The position numbers and the translations under genes are program-made. The notes under the pieces were generated by a model. The model was not told the origin of the DNA and ran no database searches. It was given only the letters and a program-made list of their open reading frames with translations. A stretch of 64,000 bases of DNA from DTKD01 sp964494345 (GTDB taxonomy: Bacteria > Armatimonadota > UBA5829), in the NCBI GenBank assembly GCA_964494345.1, contig CAZBSI010000001.1:124001-188000 (forward strand). The letters are read 5' to 3'. Positions 35,479 through 45,446 of the stretch are shown in pieces; within the stretch, counting starts at the first letter, position 1, and each line of letters starts with the position of its first letter.

Positions 35479-35676
35479 TTAGTAAACACCCAAAACCCAG
35501 GCAACAAATGCGACAATTACAGCAGCCGGCGCCACCAGGGTAAGGCAACCCATCGCCGCCCCCAGTTTCCTCTGCCGTCCGGACCGCGACAAAGGCACGC
35601 CGATCTTTCGAGAGATATTCTGCTTAACCCTGGTCACGCCAATCAACCGCTTCCAGGAAAACCCACCCTTATTCAT
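35479..35676 (-). CDS. Small conserved-looking membrane protein
   Basis: 65 residues. A basic N-terminal region (FSWKRLIGVTRVKQNISRK and PLSRSGRQRKLG) is followed by one transmembrane helix (APAAVVAFVAW-like, residues about 45-62, ending WVLGVY). AGGAGG stands four bases before the ATG, which argues for a real gene. I recall similar small proteins with the SWKRLxG...SRSGRQRK pattern in Gram-positive-type genomes but know no function. Confidence 0.65.
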   Translation of the reverse strand: MNKGGFSWKRLIGVTRVKQNISRKIGVPLSRSGRQRKLGAAMGCLTLVAPAAVIVAFVAWVLGVY

Positions 35677-35775
35677 AAATCCTCCTAAGCTCGCTCTTCT
35701 TATTTTATTTCATCGTTACGGAGGAAATTACCTTCGCCTTGCAGGCTATCCGAAAATGGAATCCCGCCAAAAGCA

Positions 35776-35805
35776 TTGACGAGCACAAGCCAAATGCGGT
35801 ATACT
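35776..35805 (+). promoter_or_regulatory. Promoter of tRNA-Pro
   Basis: TTGACG (35776-35781), 18-bp spacer, TATACT (35800-35805), placing the transcript start a few bases before the mature tRNA at 35820. Confidence 0.7.
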
Positions 35806-35819
35806 TCCGGTGTTGGAAT

Positions 35820-35896
<77 letters not shown>

Positions 35897-36124
35897 ACAT
35901 CCTGAGAGATGTATCATACCTTACATCCCGCATCTCGCCTCAAAGCCATATTGACCCGAAGAGTATGCTTGTCTACTGCCTGCCTGATATAATATCTGTA
36001 CATCACCTGGCCGCCTGATGAAGTACGGAACAATGCGTATGTGCTGTGTGTGTTCTGAGAAGAAACCATAGGCGAATCAGACAACAGCGTAATGGACGCC
36101 CTGAAATTGACTGGGAGGCATAAA
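35897..36124 (+). other. Intergenic region after tRNA-Pro
   Basis: 228 bases between the tRNA and the large PKD protein. I see no clear terminator, promoter or repeat apart from the GGGAGG ribosome site at about 36113, six bases before ATG 36125. Confidence 0.35.
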
Positions 36125-39100
36125 ATGGGAAGACGCTATATCTTGCACCTGTCAATGCTGCTGGTGCTTGCAGTTACTTTGCAATTCTCCGTCAGCCCCA
36201 CCTTTAGTGAAACAAGGCTGGCCAAATCCTCGGATTCCCTTGGAGATTCTGTTAAAGACCTGAAAGACGCTCTAAAGGACTTAAAAGACCTGTTAAAGGG
36301 CAAAAAAACCGATAATCCCGACGAAGAGTCTCCACAAAAAACTGATGAACAGCCTTCCTCGACATCAGACTCGGCAAAATCCCAGCCAAAACCAGCCGGG
36401 GATGTGTACATAGCTGTCTCCAAAGACGGAACTGAAACAGTATCGGGACTGTCAGACAATGATCGATTGTGGGCCAAAGCGTCGAGTGTAGATCTGCCAC
36501 TTGCGGCGCAGGTTCTCGAGATGCGAATGACACCTCCGCTGGATATCAATAAGCTCACACACGCCCAATACAACGGCGCAGTATCTGCAGCGATGGAGGC
36601 TATGCGGGAACTGATGGGTGAACTTACACCCGCCGAAGAGGCCAAATTAAACGCGAAATGGGCCCCGCTTTTCGGGTTTCCCACCGAAGAGTCTATTACA
36701 TATCTAAATAAATTGAACCCTCTGCTTTCGGAGTTTTTATCCCTGCGAGGGGCTGTCGCGACGGCTGCTATTGAGTTCGATGGCGCCTGGGAGGAGGCCG
36801 TTATTGCGACGAGTTATGATAGCGAAGAGGGAGCCAGCGAAGCCCTTGCGTTAGCGGCAGTGCAGAAAGATAATTTGACCGCGCTGCAGGCTAGAATGGT
36901 TAAAGTAGCAAAGGCCGTTCAGACACTGGGAAATCCTCCCGACCCGATTCAGGCTCAACAACAAGCTCGAAAGCGGCATCAGGCGGCTATCCAGGCTTCG
37001 TCGGGAATGGTCCCCGTGGTCACAATTTCTCCGGCCAAACTCGACGGCAAAACGAATATTCCGTGTACATTCACTGCAAAAATGCAAAATATCGCTGGCA
37101 AAGTAACCTTGAACTGGGTTTTCGGCGATGGAACCGTCCTTACGGGTGGGCCGGCATCCACAAAGCATACCTATACAAAAGCGGGCAGCTATGTCGTGCG
37201 AGTTGCTGTATACAATGAAAAGAAATCCAAAATCGCAGAAGCCACGGCGAAAGTCAACATAACAGCCGGCGCAGCACCCGCAGAAGAGAAGGCGACGGCC
37301 TGGGTGCTGGTGGATAAAAAATCCGAAAGAACCGGAACTCTGACCTCCTACTACTCTGAAAGCTCCGTGAAATGGAATGCCTCATCGACGTCTGTAGAGT
37401 GCGAACATCACAAAGACGGTCAGTTCTGGAGCCATTATCACTACTCCTGGGATGATCCGCCCGCGCGCCTGGTTCCAGGAGAAAAAGTATCCCTCAATAT
37501 AGTTCTGAAAGGGTTGCCGGACGCCAAATACCTTGTACGTCCGATGGATGAAGCCGAACTGATGCTGACTGCCGTCGTAGATCAGTTCAATCAGAATGCG
37601 CGTTTAGGCAGCGCCTATGCCAAATTGCATAATGTGGCAGTAAAAGATGAACCCAACAAACAACGCCGCGAAACTACCGAGTTCACTATCCCAACTATAG
37701 TCTATGCTAAAAATGGCGAGATAAGAATTACGGTTGCGGCTTCTATGGCTGGGCAGTCTGTCAGGAATATATATCTTTATAAGCCGGGCACCGGGGGTGG
37801 GGCGACGCCCACTGTTTCGGAGAGCGCCACAAAAGAGGACTCCACCGATAAGCTCGCTCAGCAGGAGTCTGAGAATGCTAAGCAGGAGACTATTGAGTTT
37901 CATAAGTCCAATATCATAATCATAGAGAGCCATCTCGCGAAAGACCGTGCAGAGTTGTCCAAAGAGACCGATCCGGCGCGAAGAGCGGCTCTTCAATTCC
38001 GCATACTGCAGGGTGTATCAGATGCCCAGGCGGAAAAGGACGTTATCACCTCATTAGAGACTGGACGATACGTTCATACACGCACCGAGTTTGATGAATA
38101 CGCCCACCAGCAGTTCATTCAAAATATCCGGCATAATCAAAGGGAAATGGAGAGTTTCCAGAGGTCTTCGGCAGCGCTGTATCGCATGGCTGGGATGTTG
38201 CCGCCAGGTGAGGCTCAGGAGGCACGAGACTTCATAGATAAGCAATTGACTCTGGACGTCAAAACGAAGATGGACAAGGCTGCCGTTGACAAGATCGCTT
38301 CGGCTTTAGACCATAAAGTGCAGGGGCATTTTCAGGGATTGGCCGCCAAAAGCGATGAAGAAGCCGCCTGGGCCAATTTCGGACTTGAGGCTGCGGAGAA
38401 CATTAAAGCGGGCGCGGATACCGGTATGATGGTCTGCTCGTTATTCGGTGGAAAACCCATCTATGTTGCCTATCAGGCCTCGACGGGATACATCGAAGGC
38501 GGGCCAACTGAAGCGGTGCTCAGGTCTGCTTCAGCTTTCGGCACGGCTGCTCATACTGCCGTGGAAGCATTTAGAGGTTACCAGGAGGGCGGCTTGGAAG
38601 CTGCGGCGAAGAGGGGTGCAAAGGCCTACGTGATTTCAAAGGCTTTTGAATACGGAGCATCCAAAGTGATGGGTGGCGCAAAGCCTGCAGCCAAAAGGCC
38701 GACTGTAAAAGAACAGTTTGAGCTGGCAAAATTCAAGCAGGCTCGCAGCGACGGCGAATCGCTGGTCACAAGTTTCCAGCGTGCCGAGCGAGAGATGAGA
38801 ATAGCCGCAAGAACCGGCAAATCGGCCAAAGATTTAATCAAGATGCAGGCGGATTTGCGAGATAAGGCGGCTGCTATCAACTCAAGCCCGCACGCCAAAA
38901 ACTTCTTGAAATACAAGGGCGACTACCACGCACAGAGAGCTTACAATGCACAGATGAAAGCCGTGCATGCCGATGTAGAGGCCAAATTCCACACCACGAT
39001 GAGTAAGCAGGGATGGAATGATCAGAAGCTTGTGGAGTTCAGAAACAGTTGCAGTTCCGGTTCTGTGGGGATGGACTCAGACTTTGGTCTTAACGAACTG

Positions 39101-39664
39101 GCGGGAAATCCGTTGCTGAAAAATGGACAACGTGCCACCGCATATAGTTGGCAGACCGATGCGCAAAAGGCCTGGGACAAGGCATATAAAGAGACCACTA
39201 AGCGCAGCGCCAGTATGTCCTGGGAAAACATAACCACCAGCGCCCACGCCGAAAGCTACAAAGACCTCGCTTGGCTTGGGTCGGACAAGAGTGCAGTGAC
39301 GGCGGCGTGGGGCCAGCAAGCTGCAGATGTCACTCGTTATAAGGCCTGGCATACGCTCAATGACAAGTCTCTTTCACGTATGGAGAAGATGCAGGAGATC
39401 AGCAGAGGAACTGCAAAGGATATCAACACGAAGTTGCAGCCAATGTTGAATAACGCGAAGCCTGCCAGTGCAGCCTCAGTAGAATCCCTTAAGCAGGCTA
39501 AAGAGCACTGGCAAAAGGTACATACAACGCTGGATGCATTCGGTAAGAATGAGATCGACCCGATCACTGCCGAGCGCAGGATTCGCGAACTCACCGGCGG
39601 CAAGGGTATTCCTGAGGTCGTCGAGGACATGGGCACGCTGATGGAAGGCTTGCTCAAGGGCTAA
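36125..39664 (+). CDS. Large exported PKD-domain protein, C-terminus unknown
   Basis: 1,179 residues from ATG 36125 (GGGAGG six bases upstream; an in-frame ATG at 36092 is less likely). A signal peptide (YILHLSMLLVLAVTLQFSV) is followed by a charged Lys/Asp/Leu stretch and a helical region. A PKD domain lies near residues 300-375 (WVFGDGTVLTGG, then HTYTKAGSYVVRVAVYN). A beta-rich domain (about 385-590) precedes long helical segments. The region from about 740 contains a Gly/Ala-rich hydrophobic patch, then soluble helices with NSCSSGSVGMDSDFGLNEL, similar to the GS...DxD motif of nucleotidyltransferases. Signal, surface-type domain and variable soluble end resemble polymorphic-toxin layouts, but no immunity gene is recognised. 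Function unknown. Confidence 0.75.
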   Translation: MGRRYILHLSMLLVLAVTLQFSVSPTFSETRLAKSSDSLGDSVKDLKDALKDLKDLLKGKKTDNPDEESPQKTDEQPSSTSDSAKSQPKPAGDVYIAVSKDGTETVSGLSDNDRLWAKASSVDLPLAAQVLEMRMTPPLDINKLTHAQYNGAVSAAMEAMRELMGELTPAEEAKLNAKWAPLFGFPTEESITYLNKLNPLLSEFLSLRGAVATAAIEFDGAWEEAVIATSYDSEEGASEALALAAVQKDNLTALQARMVKVAKAVQTLGNPPDPIQAQQQARKRHQAAIQASSGMVPVVTISPAKLDGKTNIPCTFTAKMQNIAGKVTLNWVFGDGTVLTGGPASTKHTYTKAGSYVVRVAVYNEKKSKIAEATAKVNITAGAAPAEEKATAWVLVDKKSERTGTLTSYYSESSVKWNASSTSVECEHHKDGQFWSHYHYSWDDPPARLVPGEKVSLNIVLKGLPDAKYLVRPMDEAELMLTAVVDQFNQNARLGSAYAKLHNVAVKDEPNKQRRETTEFTIPTIVYAKNGEIRITVAASMAGQSVRNIYLYKPGTGGGATPTVSESATKEDSTDKLAQQESENAKQETIEFHKSNIIIIESHLAKDRAELSKETDPARRAALQFRILQGVSDAQAEKDVITSLETGRYVHTRTEFDEYAHQQFIQNIRHNQREMESFQRSSAALYRMAGMLPPGEAQEARDFIDKQLTLDVKTKMDKAAVDKIASALDHKVQGHFQGLAAKSDEEAAWANFGLEAAENIKAGADTGMMVCSLFGGKPIYVAYQASTGYIEGGPTEAVLRSASAFGTAAHTAVEAFRGYQEGGLEAAAKRGAKAYVISKAFEYGASKVMGGAKPAAKRPTVKEQFELAKFKQARSDGESLVTSFQRAEREMRIAARTGKSAKDLIKMQADLRDKAAAINSSPHAKNFLKYKGDYHAQRAYNAQMKAVHADVEAKFHTTMSKQGWNDQKLVEFRNSCSSGSVGMDSDFGLNELAGNPLLKNGQRATAYSWQTDAQKAWDKAYKETTKRSASMSWENITTSAHAESYKDLAWLGSDKSAVTAAWGQQAADVTRYKAWHTLNDKSLSRMEKMQEISRGTAKDINTKLQPMLNNAKPASAASVESLKQAKEHWQKVHTTLDAFGKNEIDPITAERRIRELTGGKGIPEVVEDMGTLMEGLLKG

Positions 39665-39699
39665 AATTAGCAACAAGGGCCGGGGCGCAGCGTTGTATG

Positions 39700-40500
39700 T
39701 CATTCTAACGTTGCCCCCAGCCGCTCGAATAGCGGCCATTTGATGGTATGAAATTCAGCCTTGTTGGAGTACCATTCATACATTTCTTTATGAGTAGAGA
39801 GCTTACCCACGGTTCTTCTGCCCGGAGTGCGTGCGCGGATATGGCCGTCGGTGTATAGGTAATTATTGTATTTGCCGTGCCACGGGCTGCCGGGGTTGAT
39901 TGTGTGGCTTGCATACATTTCGGCGGAGTATCCTCTCACTCCTGTCCAGTTGCAGCAGCGATAGATATAGGCATATTCCAGGTTGCTATCCGGGTTGGCG
40001 ATTCGCAAAGGCAGACCTTCGAACAGAAGTATCGTATCCCTCTGGCATTGGATATTTGAGGTGCGGATGCCCTTTAATACGTAGATGCACGACCCATATT
40101 CTACATCCGCCGGGTCCCTCAAATAGGAGTTCATTGTATAGCTTCTGGGGTCATACAGGCTGTTCCATTCCGGCATTAAAGGACAGCAGAATACGCTGCT
40201 GTGACCGCGTTGTCTTACGTAAGATTGAATGCCGCCGTCTCCGCTCTGCGCCCAATATGTCCAGTTTCCACGCAGCCCGCCCGGACACGGCCAGCAATCA
40301 GCCCAGTCCTGCGAATAGGTGTTGAATGCGGCCATAAGTTGCTGAAGATTAGCGGCACATTTCGTCTGATATCCCGCTCGACGAACCTGAAAAAACACGG
40401 GGAAAAGAATCGCCGCCAGCACGGCCATACAAGCTAACAAGATCAGTATTTCAACGAGGCTGAAACCGCCGCGGACGCCGTCCTGGCTTCCCTTGCCCAA
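39700..40500 (-). CDS. Type II secretion/type IV pilin-like pseudopilin (DUF1559 type)
   Basis: 266 residues. Prepilin peptidase site GG|FSLVEILIL (cleavage after Gly12, Glu at +5) followed by a single hydrophobic helix. The remainder, with KCAANLQQLMAAFNTYSQDW after the helix and a conserved-type end HTINPGSPWHGKYNNYLYTDGHIR, is the DUF1559/H-x9-DG layout common in planctomycetes and Armatimonadota, where dozens of copies occur per genome. Role probably structural at the cell surface. It converges on the PKD protein gene, 35 bases between. Confidence 0.85.
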   Translation of the reverse strand: MGKGSQDGVRGGFSLVEILILLACMAVLAAILFPVFFQVRRAGYQTKCAANLQQLMAAFNTYSQDWADCWPCPGGLRGNWTYWAQSGDGGIQSYVRQRGHSSVFCCPLMPEWNSLYDPRSYTMNSYLRDPADVEYGSCIYVLKGIRTSNIQCQRDTILLFEGLPLRIANPDSNLEYAYIYRCCNWTGVRGYSAEMYASHTINPGSPWHGKYNNYLYTDGHIRARTPGRRTVGKLSTHKEMYEWYSNKAEFHTIKWPLFERLGATLE

Positions 40501-40542
40501 TTAGTCCTGCTCCAGAAAACGTGCTAGTTAAAACCTAGCGCC

Positions 40543-40908
40543 TTAGATATGATTCAATCGTCTCTTTAACTTCGCCAGCGCTTCCTGCGCCAGGGCATAA
40601 TCCGGGTTGATCTCAAGCGCCCGGCCATATTCGTATTCCGCTTCGTTTAAGATCCCGCCCGCCTCGTAGGCCTGGGCGATGTTGTAGTAGATGCTGGCAA
40701 CGTGAGGTGCGATTTGCTGTGCAGTTTTGAAGGCTCCGATGGCGGCATTGAAACGCTGCCTGGCCGCATAAGCCGCTCCAAGATAGCAGAACGCCTTGTA
40801 GTTTTCGTGGTCGATTTGCGTGACGGTTTCAAATGCTTCAATAGCAGTGTCGAAATCACCCGCTTTGAACGCCTCCACGCCTCGCTTAAACTGGTCATTT
40901 TCGCTCAT
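40543..40908 (-). CDS. Short TPR-repeat protein, paralogue of 24337-24732
   Basis: 121 residues, three TPR units: FKAGDFDTAIEAFETVTQI, AFCYLGAAYAARQRFNAAIG and IYYNIAQAYEAGGILNEAEY. About half the residues are identical to the protein at 24337, including LGAAYA...FNAAIGAFK and QAYEAGG. No signal peptide or membrane segment. Function unknown. Confidence 0.82.
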   Translation of the reverse strand: MSENDQFKRGVEAFKAGDFDTAIEAFETVTQIDHENYKAFCYLGAAYAARQRFNAAIGAFKTAQQIAPHVASIYYNIAQAYEAGGILNEAEYEYGRALEINPDYALAQEALAKLKRRLNHI

Positions 40909-41232
40909 AGCCCATCACCACGCACAGTATATCCCTGCCTGCTACGCGTGTCAATGATTAAAACAAGATTAAAACAAGAGTTCATTACAAATGAACACGG
41001 TGTTAGGGTCATTGATCGGTGGTGATCTCCGAATCGCCGCCGCAAAGCCCTTCTCGCCTCTCTGTTTTAGAAATTATATTTCAGCCTTCAGCCCCTCAAA
41101 TTTCGGACTTTTGCTTCTCCGGCCTGATATATCGCCTGATTGTTTGCCGATTAATTACCGCTGTGCTAATATTTTTACAATAATCCCCGATAATAGGAAT
41201 GCACACTTGCACAGCGAGAAGGAGCTCGAGAT
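40909..41232 (+). other. Intergenic region ahead of UDP-glucose dehydrogenase
   Basis: 324 bases between divergent genes. It contains the ugd promoter (41144-41172) and AAGGAGCT about ten bases before ATG 41233. The remaining 230 bases show no gene, repeat or strong hairpin. Confidence 0.4.
41144..41172 (+). promoter_or_regulatory. Probable promoter of UDP-glucose dehydrogenase
   Basis: TTGCCG (41144-41149), 17-bp spacer, TAATAT (41167-41172) with TGC just ahead of the -10 (extended -10). Confidence 0.6.
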
Positions 41233-42549
41233 ATGAACCTCTGCGTTATTGGCACCGGGTACGTTGGTTTGGTCACCGGGACAGTCTTCGCCGATCTGGG
41301 TAACAATGTGGTCTGTTGCGACCATGACTCCGCAAAAATTGATATGCTCAAGCGCGGCGAGATGCCCATTTATGAGCCGGGCCTTGAAGAGATGGTCAAA
41401 CACAATGTCGAAGATAACCGGCTCAGTTTTTCGACCGACCTCGACAAAGCCGTGCGCGACAGCGAAGTGGTATTCATAGCAGTAGGAACCCCGACAGGTA
41501 ACGACGGTTACGCCGATCTCAGCGCGGTCAAAGACGTTGCGAAGGTCATCGCACGCAATTTGGATCGATACAAGGTTATCGTCAACAAGAGTACCGTGCC
41601 GGTAGGCACCGGCGATTTGGTCCGTGAGATAATAGACATCAACAAAGTCAGGCCCGATGTCGAGTTCGATGTGGTATCAAACCCGGAGTTCCTGCGCGAA
41701 GGCAACGCCATCAACGATACACTGCAGCCGGACCGCATCGTTATCGGAGCGCCCAGCCAGAACGTCGCTATGCGAATACTCGAGCTCTACGCGCCTCTGG
41801 AGAGGCCGATGATCATCACAGATGTGCACTCTGCCGAGATGATAAAATACGCCTCAAACGCATTTTTGGCGACCAAAATATCGTTCATCAACGCAATAGC
41901 CAATATATGCGAGATGGCGAATGCTGACGTGGTGCAGGTCGCCAAAGGGATGGGAATGGACACCCGCATCGGACACCAGTTCCTGAACGCGGGTCTTGGC
42001 TACGGCGGATCGTGCTTCGGCAAAGATACTTCTTGTTTGGTCAGCACGGCAACCAGGCTCGGATACGATTTCCAACTCCTCTCCTCGGTCATCGACATCA
42101 ACGCTCACCAGCCGACGCGTTTCACGGATCGTATAAAAAATGTGCTGGGCTCCCTCGATGGCAAGACCGTCGCGGTATTGGGGCTTGCATTTAAGCCTAA
42201 CACCGACGACCTCAGAGATGCGAAATCGCTTCAGATCATAGCCAATCTGCTTGCGGAAGGCGTCACTGTGCGTGCCTATGACCCAATCGCGATGCCGAAC
42301 ACCAAGCGAATCTACCCACAAATCACCTACTGTGAGAACGCCTATCAGTCTGCTGAGGGTGCAGATGCGCTTCTGATCGTCACTGAATGGAATGAATTCA
42401 AATACCTTGACCTCCCAAGGGTGAAGGAAATGATGTCACAGCCGATAATATTTGATGGACGTAATATTTATGATCCCGAAAGGATGCGCCGGATCGGCTT
42501 CGACTATTATTGTATAGGCCGGCCCGCCGTCAAAAGAGAAGATAGCTAA
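41233..42549 (+). CDS. ugd: UDP-glucose 6-dehydrogenase
   Basis: Two-step NAD-dependent oxidation of UDP-glucose to UDP-glucuronate for exopolysaccharide or surface glycans. 438 residues. NAD fold at the start (CVIGTGYVGLVTGTVFADLG), catalytic cysteine in GYGGSCFGKDTSCLV (about residue 260), catalytic lysine in AEMIKYASNAFLATKISFIN, C-terminal domain VLGLAFKPNTDDLRDAKSL. UDP-mannose/ManNAc dehydrogenases share these motifs; overall similarity to TuaD/Ugd is closer. Followed after 47 bases by a TPR gene on the same strand, possibly co-transcribed. Confidence 0.93.
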   Translation: MNLCVIGTGYVGLVTGTVFADLGNNVVCCDHDSAKIDMLKRGEMPIYEPGLEEMVKHNVEDNRLSFSTDLDKAVRDSEVVFIAVGTPTGNDGYADLSAVKDVAKVIARNLDRYKVIVNKSTVPVGTGDLVREIIDINKVRPDVEFDVVSNPEFLREGNAINDTLQPDRIVIGAPSQNVAMRILELYAPLERPMIITDVHSAEMIKYASNAFLATKISFINAIANICEMANADVVQVAKGMGMDTRIGHQFLNAGLGYGGSCFGKDTSCLVSTATRLGYDFQLLSSVIDINAHQPTRFTDRIKNVLGSLDGKTVAVLGLAFKPNTDDLRDAKSLQIIANLLAEGVTVRAYDPIAMPNTKRIYPQITYCENAYQSAEGADALLIVTEWNEFKYLDLPRVKEMMSQPIIFDGRNIYDPERMRRIGFDYYCIGRPAVKREDS

Positions 42550-42596
42550 AACGGCAGGCGTCTAGTTTCCAGTGTCGGGATCGAACAGGAGCAGCG

Positions 42597-43505
42597 ATGA
42601 TTGCAACATCTGAGCTAAACAAAAAATACGCCAAGGGGTTGGAGTACTTCGATCAGGGTCTGCTGGTTGATGCCCTGGCCGAGTTCGAGTCGGTGCAGCA
42701 GCTTGCTGCAGAGGACAGCCCTGAAGCAAAGCTCGCCAGGTTCTATATCGGCGAGGTGCATGCCAGGCTGGCTGAGGAGTGTGATCAGCGGGGGGCCAGA
42801 GACCACGCGGAGACCCACCTGCGAGCAGCCATTGAGCGTAATCCCAAGTATCCGGATATGCACTTCCAATTGGCGACGATCATCGCCGAATCGGATCGCA
42901 TTGAAGAGGCGATTGACGAGCTTAACATCGCGCTGGAACTGAACCCGCGATATGCCAAAGCGATGCTCTTAAAGGGCGTGCTGCTCTATAAGTCCGGGGA
43001 ATATGCCACAGGTGTAAAGAAAATATCCGGCGCCATCGAGATTGAGAAAAGATACGCCACCGAGCTTTTCGACCGCGCTATGCAGGCGCACAATAAAGGC
43101 GATCACAGGCGGGCGCTGGCTCAGTTCAACGAGCTTTCCCTGACTAACATAGACGATATATCCTTCCACTTCGGAATAGGCAAAAACCGATACCGTTCAG
43201 GCGACTATCGCGGCGCCGTCGAGGCTTTCGAACAAGCCCTCAGCCTGAACGCGACCTATCCGGACATCCGCAACTGGTACGGCCTTGCGCTGATGGGCTG
43301 CGGACAGCACGAAGAAGCTTTCGAGCAGTTCCAGTCCGCTCTGCAGATAAACCCGGAATATGTCGGTGCGACGATCAACGCTGGTGTGGCTTGTGAGCTT
43401 ATGGGCAGGCGTGATGAAGCCAAAGTTTTATATCGACATGCGCTTAAACTCGATCCGGATAATGTAGAGGCGCGCGAGAGGCTATCCCAGCGCGCCAATT
43501 CCTGA
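42597..43505 (+). CDS. TPR-repeat protein
   Basis: 302 residues made of about seven TPR units, for example HLRAAIERNPKYPDMHFQLA, ELNIALELNPRYAKAMLLKG, FEQALSLNATYPDIRNWYG and FQSALQINPEYVGATINAG. No signal or membrane segment. GGAGC about seven bases ahead of the ATG. Downstream of ugd, so it may scaffold polysaccharide synthesis; that is inference from position. Confidence 0.85.
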   Translation: MIATSELNKKYAKGLEYFDQGLLVDALAEFESVQQLAAEDSPEAKLARFYIGEVHARLAEECDQRGARDHAETHLRAAIERNPKYPDMHFQLATIIAESDRIEEAIDELNIALELNPRYAKAMLLKGVLLYKSGEYATGVKKISGAIEIEKRYATELFDRAMQAHNKGDHRRALAQFNELSLTNIDDISFHFGIGKNRYRSGDYRGAVEAFEQALSLNATYPDIRNWYGLALMGCGQHEEAFEQFQSALQINPEYVGATINAGVACELMGRRDEAKVLYRHALKLDPDNVEARERLSQRANS

Positions 43506-43541
43506 CGTGTGCTAAGTCTCAGATTAAGAATTGTACCGGGT

Positions 43542-45443
43542 CTATATCCGAGCCTTCTTGCTCTGCTGGTTCATCTCAGGCGGCGGCTGATATAGCGTGC
43601 CGGTCGGCTTTCTCTGCATCTGCACTGTGGCGGCTTTTGGGAGCGCTGCGTCGAGCGCGTGACGCAGCCCAAACGCCAGGTATCCCGCATAAGCCGCATT
43701 TGCTCTGCGGGTAATCGCTGGGTCGCCTTCGGAATCTATTCTTTCGCACGCGATGCCGTCGTCAAGTTTAGCGTTGCGCAGAAAACTCAACATCTCCTTG
43801 CTTCGACCGGTCAAAAGGTCGTTGACTACGTCCAGCATAGACAGATCATCCGCTCGATTCGGGTTGTGCTCGGAGTCCAGCCACGCCATAGTGTTGTTAT
43901 ACACCCCGTCGTTCGGCGCGCAGAAGCCGAAATAGGTCAGCAGCTTCAGACTTCCTTCCGAGTCGTCTCCCAATTCGAAATTACCATGCAAATCGACGCT
44001 GCGAGCGAACATATCCCCCAAAGGCCCGCTAACCACAAAATGCTTCTGAATGGCGCTGCGCAGTTTATTGGAGATAACAATGGCTTCATCAACACGATCC
44101 AAGTCGCGGATGCGGTCATAAAGCAGCCCTAAATCTATCAATATGCGCCACGCCAGCACATTCGCTATGCAGTTATATGGATACTTCGACACTTTTCCCG
44201 AAGGCGTCCACAAAGTCTCAAAAAGCATAGTCTTGGGGTTTCGCTGCACCATGAGCAGGTCTTTGATAGTGTTGATCCCTGTCTGAACACGACGATCGAA
44301 CAAAATAGACATATCATCGGTGATCTGCAAATACATCTGCAGCGCTCTGAGCGGCGCACAAAGCTGGTCAAGCGCAAGTCCCGGCTCCAGCAATATCCCA
44401 TCTATAAACCGACCATACATCCCTACGTTAGTAAGCTGCCTGGTAAACGCATAAATCAGCATCTTGCGAGCCTGAGCCCAGTTTATGTGCAGCACCGCCG
44501 GCAGACTCCATCTCATCGCATGGCGGTCGCGATAAACCCCACAACATTCGCTTTCCGAACTACGCGCCGAGGTCAATACCAACTGTTCAGTATCCAGCGT
44601 CGTTGCCTGTGAGTAGAAGTAGTTATAAAAAGAATTGAGATTCAAAAGATGCTTGAGATTGCCATCCTCGCAGTCTATGACTCTCCCGTCCAGCCATCCG
44701 CTAAGGCCGGAAAGCAGGCGCTGACAACCCTGAATCCGCATTTCCGCAGCAGAAGCAGCGGCGCTGGTTTCTTCAAGGCCGATGCCTACGTAAATGTTCA
44801 TAGTCTGCTGGTCGCCTGCTGCCAATTCGAATTCGCGTAGAAAATCGTAGAATATAGGCGAATTTCCCGCCACATTCAGGCATTCCAAAGATTTGTCGTC
44901 ACATTCGCCGTTCCAGAGCCTCGCCGTCATATCCTCTTCAGGTATGAATGCTATCGCGAAAAGTGGCGTATTGCCCCTGAACTCGATGACAGGCGCCACG
45001 GACCTTTGCGGGTCGATACTGGCATGCTTGGTACCGGTCATAGGACGACATTTGCCGGAAGCGATACACGTCGACTCCCAACATCCTCGCCACCCACCAC
45101 GTATCCTCTTCGCTGAAGTTGACGCATTCTCCAGAGTCATCGAATATATAAAGCCCCTGCGGTCGGCGGGTGCGAATATCGTAGCGGTGGCTTTTACGCC
45201 GAATGCCTCGACTGTAAACTCCGGTATCCAGTACGAAATCAACCTGTTCTGAATACTCTCTGAGCTCGGCTTCTGCCCATCTACTTCGAGGAATGGCGCC
45301 AGCAGCGGAGAAGAATCCGAGCCGTTCATTTCCACGCAGGCACGGAAACCCAGGTGTGTAAAACCAACGCTTCGTATGCCCCCGGTCTCGGTGGAAATGT
45401 CGGGGATTGAGATGTATTCATTGCCTGTGCTTAGTCGTTTCAT
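43542..45443 (-). CDS. Six-hairpin glycosidase-like protein
   Basis: 633 residues, cytoplasmic (no signal peptide). The N-terminal third is beta-rich (GFRACVEMNGSDSSPLLAPF and FIYSMTLENASTSAKRIRGG) and the remainder helical with hairpin-like pairs (LLNLNSFYNYFYSQATTLDT, YGRFIDGILLEPGLALDQL, TLWTPSGKVSKYPYNCIANV). This layout is typical of (alpha/alpha)6 glycosidases such as amylo-1,6-glucosidases and GH78/GH125-like enzymes. SESECCGVYRDRHAMRWSLP may be part of the active site. No specific family assigned. It starts three bases after the DUF1015 gene, so the two are an operon. Confidence 0.65.
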   Translation of the reverse strand: MKRLSTGNEYISIPDISTETGGIRSVGFTHLGFRACVEMNGSDSSPLLAPFLEVDGQKPSSESIQNRLISYWIPEFTVEAFGVKATATIFAPADRRGFIYSMTLENASTSAKRIRGGWRGCWESTCIASGKCRPMTGTKHASIDPQRSVAPVIEFRGNTPLFAIAFIPEEDMTARLWNGECDDKSLECLNVAGNSPIFYDFLREFELAAGDQQTMNIYVGIGLEETSAAASAAEMRIQGCQRLLSGLSGWLDGRVIDCEDGNLKHLLNLNSFYNYFYSQATTLDTEQLVLTSARSSESECCGVYRDRHAMRWSLPAVLHINWAQARKMLIYAFTRQLTNVGMYGRFIDGILLEPGLALDQLCAPLRALQMYLQITDDMSILFDRRVQTGINTIKDLLMVQRNPKTMLFETLWTPSGKVSKYPYNCIANVLAWRILIDLGLLYDRIRDLDRVDEAIVISNKLRSAIQKHFVVSGPLGDMFARSVDLHGNFELGDDSEGSLKLLTYFGFCAPNDGVYNNTMAWLDSEHNPNRADDLSMLDVVNDLLTGRSKEMLSFLRNAKLDDGIACERIDSEGDPAITRRANAAYAGYLAFGLRHALDAALPKAATVQMQRKPTGTLYQPPPEMNQQSKKARI

Positions 45444-45446
45444 CGG

